Of a stretch of 13,001 nucleotides of DNA, positions 1 to 4,654 are shown piece after piece (within the stretch, counting starts at the first letter, position 1; the number at the start of each line of letters is the position of its first letter). Made by a program: the position numbers and the translations under genes. The DNA comes from Campylobacteraceae bacterium (lineage in GTDB: Bacteria; Campylobacterota; Campylobacteria; Campylobacterales; Campylobacteraceae), in contig JAISNG010000010.1 in NCBI GenBank assembly GCA_031276365.1, forward strand, positions 1 through 13,001. Reading direction: 5' to 3'. Under the pieces are notes generated by a model. It saw nothing but the letters and a program-made list of their open reading frames with translations, did not search any database and had not been told where the DNA came from.

Positions 1-120
1 CTCAGAAATAACTTATAGCTTTCAAAGAAACATTTTGCTTTGCAAAAACGCTTCGCTTGTTTTCGAGGTAGAACCAACAATAAGCAAAGTACATGACATG
101 AGAGGATATGGCGTCCCTCT

Positions 121-145
121 GTCATTCCCACGTAGGCGGGAATCC
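121..145 (+). repeat. dRS3-like palindromic repeat, copy 1
   Basis: This is the best-preserved copy. Its core at 124-143 is ATTCCC, eight bases, GGGAAT, which is the arrangement of the Neisseria dRS3 repeat, preceded by GTC and followed by CC. The same 25-bp unit recurs in degenerate form in both gene-free islands and nowhere in the coding regions that I could see. It is probably a small dispersed non-coding repeat. The resemblance to dRS3 is in form and does not show common origin. Confidence 0.75.
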
Positions 146-182
146 AAAAGAAACTTTACTCTTAAAGGTTTTTAAGTTTTCC

Positions 183-207
183 GTCATACCCGTGAAAACT
201 GGTATCC
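183..207 (+). repeat. dRS3-like repeat, degenerate copy 2
   Basis: A 25-bp unit starting GTCATACCC and ending GGTATCC, in the same orientation as the copy at 121. The arms have changed together (ATACC with GGTAT), so pairing is kept although the sequence differs. That is a hint that the fold or symmetry matters, or that this is a subfamily. Confidence 0.6.
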
Positions 208-250
208 AAAGCGATTTGCCTTACTTTTAAATGTTTTAAGCCCTTTCTTC

Positions 251-275
251 GTCATTCCCTCATGGGCAGGAATCC
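251..275 (+). repeat. dRS3-like repeat, degenerate copy 3
   Basis: A 25-bp unit GTCATTCCC...GGAATCC in the same orientation as the copy at 121. The right arm has lost one G of GGGAAT (it reads AGGAAT), leaving a five-base stem. Confidence 0.65.
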
Positions 276-373
276 AAACTAAAAAACCATTTCAAAAGTA
301 AAATTATGCAAAAACAAAAATCTTTTTTATTATGTACTTCCCGAATGCGCAAATGTATCCCCGCGCCTTCTCC

Positions 374-398
374 GTTATTTCCGCGTAGGCGGGAATCC
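374..398 (+). repeat. dRS3-like repeat, degenerate copy 4
   Basis: A 25-bp unit GTTATTTCC...GGGAATCC in the same orientation as the copy at 121. Its centre (GCGTAGGC) is nearly the same as in that copy. The left arm carries a T for C change, tolerated as a G-T pair. Three of the first four copies are followed by AAA. Confidence 0.65.
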
Positions 399-432
399 AT
401 TGCATGACGAAAGTAAAATTATGAAAGAAAAC

Positions 433-508
433 AAAAAATTGACAGCAAAACATCAATATCCTTCATAAACGTATTATAAGTTCACAGAAGTCTTTTTGGA
501 TTCCCGCC
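433..508 (+). repeat. AT-rich composite repeat arm, copy A
   Basis: An AT-rich stretch of about 75 bp ending in TTTTTGGATTCCCGCC. It aligns over its whole length with 6632-6705 and 6931-7003. Shared landmarks in order are GAC(A/G)GCAAAA, a TCAAT, a TCATA about ten bases later, and the TTTTTGGAT end that runs into the dRS3-like unit. The recurring joint between arm and palindrome suggests one larger degenerate mobile unit. Confidence 0.55.
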
Positions 509-594
509 TTCTCTCACGATATGCGCTCACTTATGTTCGCTTGTCGTTCGGCTGCATGAGACAGATGAAGATATTTGTTTGTCGCAGGAATGAC
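498..594 (-). repeat. Split dRS3-like repeat in inverted orientation
   Basis: The left half GGATTCCCGCC (498-508) and right half GCAGGAATGAC (584-594) of the 25-bp unit are separated by about 75 bp. The filler begins TTCTCTCACGAT, and an almost identical TCTCTCACGAT is in the similar split arrangement at 7132-7210. Part of the filler (TCGCTTGTCGTT) recurs at 6759-6770. Either a second element inserted into the palindrome or the compact form is a deletion product. Confidence 0.5.
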
Positions 595-858
595 GGAGAG
601 TTACATTTCTGTGCGAGTGATACTCCTTATGAAAATTATCATCTCTGTTACGTGTGTCCGCAACAGCGTCTCTACGAGTGATAGTTTCTGCGGCAAGCTA
701 ATCACGAGGAGCGCAAAAATTCATAATACAAAACAGTAAATTATTTGTTGCTTTTTGTACGCTTTGAAAAAATGTATAGATTCACAATACGATGGAACGA
801 TATTTTGTCCAAAATTAGCAAACTTCACGCGCAACGCGCAAACACTATATAGCGTGAT

Positions 859-944
859 AAAAAACGAAATTATGAGAAAACAAAAAAGCAAACTCCGCGC
901 TCGCCGATAATATTAGCCGTTTTGCAGCACCGATTTCGTTTTTT
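859..944. repeat. 12-bp inverted repeat pair
   Basis: AAAAAACGAAAT at 859-870 is the exact reverse complement of ATTTCGTTTTTT at 933-944, with a 62-bp spacer. It lies in the noncoding stretch beyond the 3' end of uvrB. The arms are AT-rich, so chance is possible in a region this biased. No function can be assigned from sequence. Confidence 0.4.
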
Positions 945-947
945 TGC

Positions 948-975
948 TGTGATAGCCACAACTGGGTCTATCACA
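948..975. repeat. Hairpin downstream of uvrB
   Basis: TGTGATAG (948-955) pairs perfectly with CTATCACA (968-975) around a 12-base loop, ending 32 bp beyond the uvrB stop. In the uvrB direction no run of U follows the hairpin, so it is not a textbook intrinsic terminator for uvrB. In the opposite direction AAAGTTTTT follows. It could stabilise the uvrB 3' end or be a remnant of the surrounding repeats. Confidence 0.35.
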
Positions 976-1007
976 AAGTTTTTCATAACATAACTTCCGT
1001 TTTCTGT

Positions 1008-2984
1008 TCACAACTCTCTTAGTTTTGCTATCTCATCGCGGATTTTTGCCGCTTTTTCAAACTCTAGCGCTTTTGCCGCTTCATGCATCTTTTTTGTAAG
1101 CTCTTTTACTATCTCGCGTCTTTGTGATACGGGGATTTTCTCCATTTTTTTTCGTTTTAAGGCAAGTTCGTCTATATCTTCCGCATGTAGATTTTCGTCT
1201 AACTTTCTCATGACGGTTTTTGGTGTGATATTGTGTAAAATATTAAATTCATGTTGTTTTTTGCGGCGTGCGTTTGTGATGTCAATAGCTTTTTGCATGG
1301 ACGCAGTCATCTTATCGGCAAACAAAATAACTCTGCCGTTTTCGTTTCTTGCCGCTCTACCCATCGTCTGTATGAGGCTTGTTTCGCTTCTCAAAAATCC
1401 CTCCTTATCCGCGTCCAAAACTCCTATGAGCGAAACTTCGGGCAGGTCAAGTCCTTCTCTTAAAAGATTTATGCCCACAAGTACATCAAATTCTCCAAGT
1501 CTTAGCCCTCTTATCAACTGATTACGCTCAATCGCGTCTATATCGGAGTGCATGTATTTTATCTTAAGTCCAAATTCGGCGTAGTGGCGCGTTAACTCTT
1601 CAGCCATTTTTTTGGTAAGCGTCGTTACAAGTACGCGTTCACCGCATTCTATAACTTTTTTTATTTCATCAAAGAGTATTTCCACTTGATTGCCGCTTGG
1701 TTTTATCTCCACTACAGGGTCAAGCAAACCCGTAGGTCTTACGACCTGTTCGGCGATATTTCCATTTGATAGTTCAAGCTCAAGCTGTGCGGGAGTTGCT
1801 GACACAAAAAGATACGCAGGGGCTTTATTGATAAACTCTTCAAACATGAGCGGGCGGTTGTCAAGTGCGCTCGGAAGCCTGAAGCCATACTCCACAAGCG
1901 TATCCTTGCGGCTTCTGTCTCCCGCAAACATACCGCGAAACTGCGGCAGGCTTACATGCGATTCGTCCACGATGACAAGATATTTTTTGCCTATCGCTTC
2001 ATAATAATCAAACAGCGTATAAGGCGTCTCTCCCGCTTTTTTACCCGTCAAATGGCGCGCGTAATTTTCTATCCCCTTGCATATTCCCGTAGCTTCTATC
2101 ATCTCTAAGTCAAACTCAACTCTCTGTTTAAGCCGCTGATACTCCACAAGTTTGTTCTCTTTTTTTAGAAATGCCAGCCGCGATGAAAGCTCCTCTTCTA
2201 TCTCTTTGACGGCAAGTTTTAGCCTTTCATTGGTTACGATAAATTGATTTGCCGCGTAGATAATTACCTTTTCTGCGTTTTTCAGTTTTGTATTTGTCAA
2301 AGCGTCAAAGTACGCGATACTCTCTACTTCGTCTCCGAAAAACTCTATCCTCACAGCCTCTTCATCACTGTACGCAGGATAGATATCCACAGCGTCCCCT
2401 CTTACTCTGAAATCACCTCTATCAAAATAGTTGTCATTGCGCTTGTAGCCCATCTCCACAAGTCTTAAAAGCAGCGTTTTTTGGTGTATAAAACTACCTT
2501 TTTCTACTATCTGTACCATACTTTTGTACTCATTAGGATTGCCAAGTCCGTAATTTGCCGAAACGGATGCCACGCATATGATATCGTCATAACTCAAGAT
2601 GGAAGCCGTTGCGCTTAGCCGCAGTCTTTCAAGCTCCGCGTTTATGGAGCTGTCCTTTTCTATAAACAAATCCTGACGAGGTATATACGCCTCTGGCTGA
2701 TAATAATCATAATAACTTATAAAATACTCCACATGATTTTTCGGAAAAAAACCTTTAAATTCGCTGTACAATTGCGCGGCTAAAGTTTTATTGTGCGTCA
2801 TGATAAGAGTTGGCATCTGAAGTTCTTGGATGATATTTGCCATCGTAAAAGTTTTGCCGCTGCCCGTAACGCCGATGAGCGTTTGATAGCGGTTATTTGT
2901 CTTTATGGAAGTGGTAAGCGCATTTATAGCTTCATTTTGGTCGCCTGCTCGTTTATATGAAGATACAAGTTCAAATTCGCTCAA
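1008..2984 (-). CDS. uvrB: Excinuclease ABC subunit B (UvrB)
   Basis: UvrB is the damage-verifying helicase-like subunit of nucleotide excision repair. It is loaded on DNA by UvrA, and the complex then recruits UvrC. With the TTG start at 2984 the protein has 658 residues, normal for the family. Seen in order: Walker A GVTGSGKT (about 38-45), the damage-probing beta-hairpin around YYDYYQPEAY (91-100), the DESH helicase box, SATPA, and the motif V/VI stretch ending QTMGRAARN. A C-terminal UVR motif (KALEFEKAAKIRDEIAKL) contacts UvrC. The frame is open to a GTG at 3023, but homology starts at SEFELVSSYKRAGDQ. The TTG encoding this point has AGGAG five bases upstream, so I prefer it. It is divergent from the small genes at 3079. 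Confidence 0.96.
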   Translation of the reverse strand: MSEFELVSSYKRAGDQNEAINALTTSIKTNNRYQTLIGVTGSGKTFTMANIIQELQMPTLIMTHNKTLAAQLYSEFKGFFPKNHVEYFISYYDYYQPEAYIPRQDLFIEKDSSINAELERLRLSATASILSYDDIICVASVSANYGLGNPNEYKSMVQIVEKGSFIHQKTLLLRLVEMGYKRNDNYFDRGDFRVRGDAVDIYPAYSDEEAVRIEFFGDEVESIAYFDALTNTKLKNAEKVIIYAANQFIVTNERLKLAVKEIEEELSSRLAFLKKENKLVEYQRLKQRVEFDLEMIEATGICKGIENYARHLTGKKAGETPYTLFDYYEAIGKKYLVIVDESHVSLPQFRGMFAGDRSRKDTLVEYGFRLPSALDNRPLMFEEFINKAPAYLFVSATPAQLELELSNGNIAEQVVRPTGLLDPVVEIKPSGNQVEILFDEIKKVIECGERVLVTTLTKKMAEELTRHYAEFGLKIKYMHSDIDAIERNQLIRGLRLGEFDVLVGINLLREGLDLPEVSLIGVLDADKEGFLRSETSLIQTMGRAARNENGRVILFADKMTASMQKAIDITNARRKKQHEFNILHNITPKTVMRKLDENLHAEDIDELALKRKKMEKIPVSQRREIVKELTKKMHEAAKALEFEKAAKIRDEIAKLREL

Positions 2985-2989
2985 AATCT

Positions 2990-2994
2990 CTCCT
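2990..2994 (-). promoter_or_regulatory. Ribosome binding site supporting the TTG start of uvrB
   Basis: On the minus strand AGGAG stands five bases before TTG (2984-2982), which opens the frame SEFELVSS. The alternative GTG at 3023 would add 13 residues that resemble nothing in UvrB. A TATAAA at about 3014-3019 on the minus strand, if used as a -10 box, would exclude that GTG from the mRNA altogether. Confidence 0.6.
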
Positions 2995-3039
2995 GACCGC
3001 AAAAAGATACAATATTTATACACTTTAAGAGGTTTTTTT

Positions 3040-3053
3040 GTTACAATTATAAC
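3040..3053. promoter_or_regulatory. Overlapping divergent promoter between uvrB and the 3079 gene
   Basis: GTTACAATTATAAC is a near-perfect palindrome with one mismatched pair. On the minus strand it contains a consensus -10 TATAAT (3051-3046) that would serve uvrB. On the plus strand it contains TACAAT (3042-3047), plausible for the small gene at 3079, with T-rich DNA upstream. Transcription both ways from one shared -10 region is possible. This is inferred from motif matches only. Confidence 0.4.
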
Positions 3054-3078
3054 TTAACATTATAAAATAAGGATTTTA

Positions 3079-3312
3079 ATGGATAGTGAGCGCAAAATCT
3101 CCGCCGTTCTTAGCGACAGGATAGAGAGGCTGATAGCAAAGTTTGGCGAACTTGAGATAGAAAACGAATCGTTCAAAGATGAGATTAAAACCTTGAAAGC
3201 CGAGATATTTGAAAAAGATGAGATTATCGCGAAACTGCAAAACGACATGAAAGCCAAAAATCTGGAAACAGACGAACTTTTGGAAAAGATAGAATCCGTC
3301 CTTAAAATATGA
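3079..3312 (+). CDS. Small coiled-coil protein of unknown function
   Basis: A 77-residue, highly charged protein. Nearly the whole chain from about residue 12 can be read as one amphipathic helix: leucines and isoleucines recur at heptad-like spacing in a background of E, K and D, with no Cys, Pro, Gly-rich segment or signal peptide. The start is supported by AAGGA five bases upstream. Its stop overlaps the next gene by four bases, so the two are probably co-translated. Size and build resemble the cell-division factor ZapB, but that resemblance applies to many short coiled coils and I assign no function. I recall two small hypothetical genes in this position in C. jejuni, between uvrB and the pseudopilin (unchecked). 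Confidence 0.8.
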   Translation: MDSERKISAVLSDRIERLIAKFGELEIENESFKDEIKTLKAEIFEKDEIIAKLQNDMKAKNLETDELLEKIESVLKI

Positions 3313-3533
3313 AAAAATTAACCATCTCCATATCCGCCAAAAGTTTTGACATCACGCTGGACGACGAATTTGTTACCTTTTTTGAAGGTGAACTAACGCG
3401 CTTTTTCAAAAACAAAAGCAGCCTTGAGATAAAAGATATTTTAGCCGCTTTTATACAAGAGTGTCATGACAAGTTTGAAAATGAAAAAACGGAAAAAGAG
3501 ATATTGGAAAAGTTGGAAAGCGCGCTGTTTTAA
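3309..3533 (+). CDS. Small conserved-looking protein, possibly ZapA-like
   Basis: A 74-residue protein whose ATG overlaps the stop of the coiled-coil gene (ATGA), a sign of coupled translation. It opens with a beta-strand-like MKKLTISISAKSFDITLDDE and then appears helical, ending in a charged EKTEKEILEKLESAL helix. A short N-terminal strand region followed by a long helix is the general shape of ZapA, the FtsZ-ring stabiliser, and a ZapB-like coiled coil lies next door. I see no diagnostic residue, so this is a guess. It is followed by a 134-bp gap before the pilin gene, without an obvious terminator. Confidence 0.75.
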   Translation: MKKLTISISAKSFDITLDDEFVTFFEGELTRFFKNKSSLEIKDILAAFIQECHDKFENEKTEKEILEKLESALF

Positions 3534-3611
3534 GCTTTGCACCCGAAAAAAACCATTTTACCACTTCAACTTTGAGCGTTTTGATTAAGTTTTTTTTAAT
3601 AATACTAAGAG

Positions 3612-3617
3612 TACAAT
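3612..3617 (+). promoter_or_regulatory. Candidate -10 box for the first prepilin gene
   Basis: TACAAT preceded by a long T-rich stretch (3590-3598), a layout typical of vegetative promoters in this phylum, where a -35 box is often absent. Transcription would start near 3624, at the edge of the palindrome at 3625-3644. The gap after the upstream gene and the strong terminator after this one suggest the pilin has its own transcript. Confidence 0.35.
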
Positions 3618-3624
3618 CACAATA

Positions 3625-3644
3625 TGTCAATAAGTGTATTGACA
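3625..3644. promoter_or_regulatory. Perfect palindrome in the prepilin leader, possible operator
   Basis: TGTCAATA-AGTG-TATTGACA is a perfect 8-bp inverted repeat with a 4-bp spacer. It ends 11 bp before the ribosome binding site of the prepilin gene, close to the predicted transcription start. Total length and spacing fit a dimeric repressor or a CRP/FNR-type regulator site. As RNA it could form a short leader hairpin. The half-site with its flank, AATATGTCAAT, recurs at 4139-4149, ahead of the second prepilin gene. Confidence 0.5.
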
Positions 3645-3667
3645 AATTCATTTTTAAGGAGTCTCCC

Positions 3668-4129
3668 ATGAGACGCGGTTTTACTATGATTGAGTTGATC
3701 TTCGTGATCGTTATTTTAGGTATTTTGGCGGCTGTTGCTATCCCAAGACTTACAGCTACAAGAGATGATGCGAATATCGCAAAAGGTTTGACTGAAGTTC
3801 AGATGGCTATCAGCGATTTTGGTGCTTACTATACTGCACAAGGACAATTTGCTCCTAGAGTCAGCGATATGACAAATGTTGCCAATTTTGGCAGTGACAA
3901 TATAGTTATTGGTACACCTATTAATTACGAAACCAAAACTGGTACACAGTCGTTCGGTTGTGTATCTATAACGTTTCAAGAGAGGGGAGTTATTACTGTT
4001 GCAGATGCAGGCGGTGGTGCTAATAGTACAGTATGTGCAGAGATGCTTAAAGATAGAACCTTAAATACCACTATTCATGCAAATGGTGGTAATATAAGTT
4101 TTGGCGGTTCAGGCATCAGACGCGACTAA
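3668..4129 (+). CDS. Type IV prepilin / pseudopilin 1
   Basis: A 153-residue prepilin. MRRG is a minimal class III leader; cleavage before F5 leaves Glu at position 5 of the mature protein (FTMIE), the residue needed for assembly. Residues 5-26 form the hydrophobic helix that holds the subunit in the membrane and in the filament core. A globular domain follows with two cysteines (98 and 123) that could form a disulfide. The ATG is preceded by AAGGAG at 3656-3661; an in-frame ATG at 3572 would bury the leader and is rejected. The homologous position in C. jejuni holds, as I recall, a pseudopilin-like gene (Cj0683). It could be a major pilin, a minor pilin or a competence pseudopilin; sequence alone does not decide. 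Confidence 0.9.
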   Translation: MRRGFTMIELIFVIVILGILAAVAIPRLTATRDDANIAKGLTEVQMAISDFGAYYTAQGQFAPRVSDMTNVANFGSDNIVIGTPINYETKTGTQSFGCVSITFQERGVITVADAGGGANSTVCAEMLKDRTLNTTIHANGGNISFGGSGIRRD

Positions 4130-4153
4130 TTGATATTTAATATGTCAATGTCC

Positions 4154-4190
4154 AAGGTGAAAGCATGAGTTCATGTTTTCACCTTTTTTT
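4154..4190 (+). terminator. Strong intrinsic terminator between the two prepilin genes
   Basis: AAGGTGAAAGCATGA (4154-4168) pairs with TCATGTTTTCACCTT (4171-4185), a stem of up to 15 bp with one G-T pair and a tight loop. The stem runs straight into seven U residues (4184-4190). It lies 24 bp after the stop of prepilin 1 and 17 bp before the start of prepilin 2. Most transcripts of the first gene would therefore end here. Confidence 0.9.
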
Positions 4191-4207
4191 GTTTAAAAGG
4201 AGTCTTT

Positions 4208-4651
4208 ATGAAACGCTCTGCCTTCACTATGATAGAGCTTATATTTGTTATAGTCATATTGGGTATCTTGGCTTCTATCGCCACAACAAAGCTTATAGCC
4301 ACAAGAGATGATGCGGTGTTTACAAAAGGCAAAGCAGACATAAGTGCGATACGAAGTTCCATAGCTACGACGAGAAGCATCGATATTATGCAGGGAAACC
4401 CTAATTTTCCTGCTACTTTAACCGATCCACTTAGAGACGGATTGTTTAATGAAGTTCTTGACTATCCTGTTAAAGCGGCTGTCGGTGGCGGATCCGGCTG
4501 GGCACAAGGAGCTGATGATGTATATTTTTTTACCGTAGATGGCACCACAGTAGAATTTCAATATGATAATACTAGTGGTATATTTACATGCGTAAATTTT
4601 AATGCTGCAAACAGCGCAGAAGATAAGCTCTGCACCAAGTTAGCACAGTAG
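4208..4651 (+). CDS. Type IV prepilin / pseudopilin 2
   Basis: A 147-residue paralogue of the preceding gene. The leader is MKRSA with cleavage predicted before F6. The -1 residue is Ala where most prepilins have Gly, which prepilin peptidases can accept. The mature Glu5 is present, and the sequence FTMIELIFVIVILGILA is identical to that of its neighbour. Similarity continues through ATRDDA and then fades. The C-terminal domain has its own cysteine pair (128 and 142). AAGGAG stands five bases upstream of the ATG. The stop is only three bases from the priA start, so priA probably depends on this transcript. Divergent globular domains suggest different roles, for example major and minor subunit; this is inference. 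Confidence 0.9.
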   Translation: MKRSAFTMIELIFVIVILGILASIATTKLIATRDDAVFTKGKADISAIRSSIATTRSIDIMQGNPNFPATLTDPLRDGLFNEVLDYPVKAAVGGGSGWAQGADDVYFFTVDGTTVEFQYDNTSGIFTCVNFNAANSAEDKLCTKLAQ

Positions 4652-4654
4652 TAA

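Larger units (their letters stand above)
1..1007. other. Gene-free, repeat-rich intergenic island 1
   Basis: About 1 kb with no convincing gene. It holds four complete 25-bp palindromic repeats in one orientation (121-398) and a split copy in the other orientation (498-594). An AAAGTAAAATTATG repeat occurs at 295-308 and 410-423, with a looser third version near 867-888. A 12-bp inverted repeat (859-870 with 933-944) and a hairpin (948-975) lie near the uvrB end. Short open frames here run through the repeats and read like repeat translations. No tRNA- or rRNA-like sequence was seen. The left edge could contain the tail of a gene outside the window, but nothing recognisable supports this. Confidence 0.7.

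Noticed and set aside
121..398. Recurring 25-bp units as a CRISPR array
   Set aside because: The units diverge strongly, spacing ranges from about 37 to 99 bp, orientation changes elsewhere, and no cas gene is present.
496..681. 61-codon open frame on the plus strand
   Set aside because: It lies inside the split palindrome and its filler, has no ribosome binding site or recognisable protein features, and begins in the repeat (MDSRLLSR). It is a typical repeat-derived frame.
3639..3644. Perfect TTGACA resembling a -35 box
   Set aside because: It is part of the palindrome at 3625-3644. A matching -10 about 17 bases further would fall on the prepilin start codon, where no TATAAT-like sequence exists.
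3572..3667. Upstream ATG giving a 32-residue extension of prepilin 1
   Set aside because: It would place the class III leader in the interior of the protein, lacks a ribosome binding site and overlaps the proposed promoter and palindrome. The ATG at 3668 has AAGGAG at good spacing.
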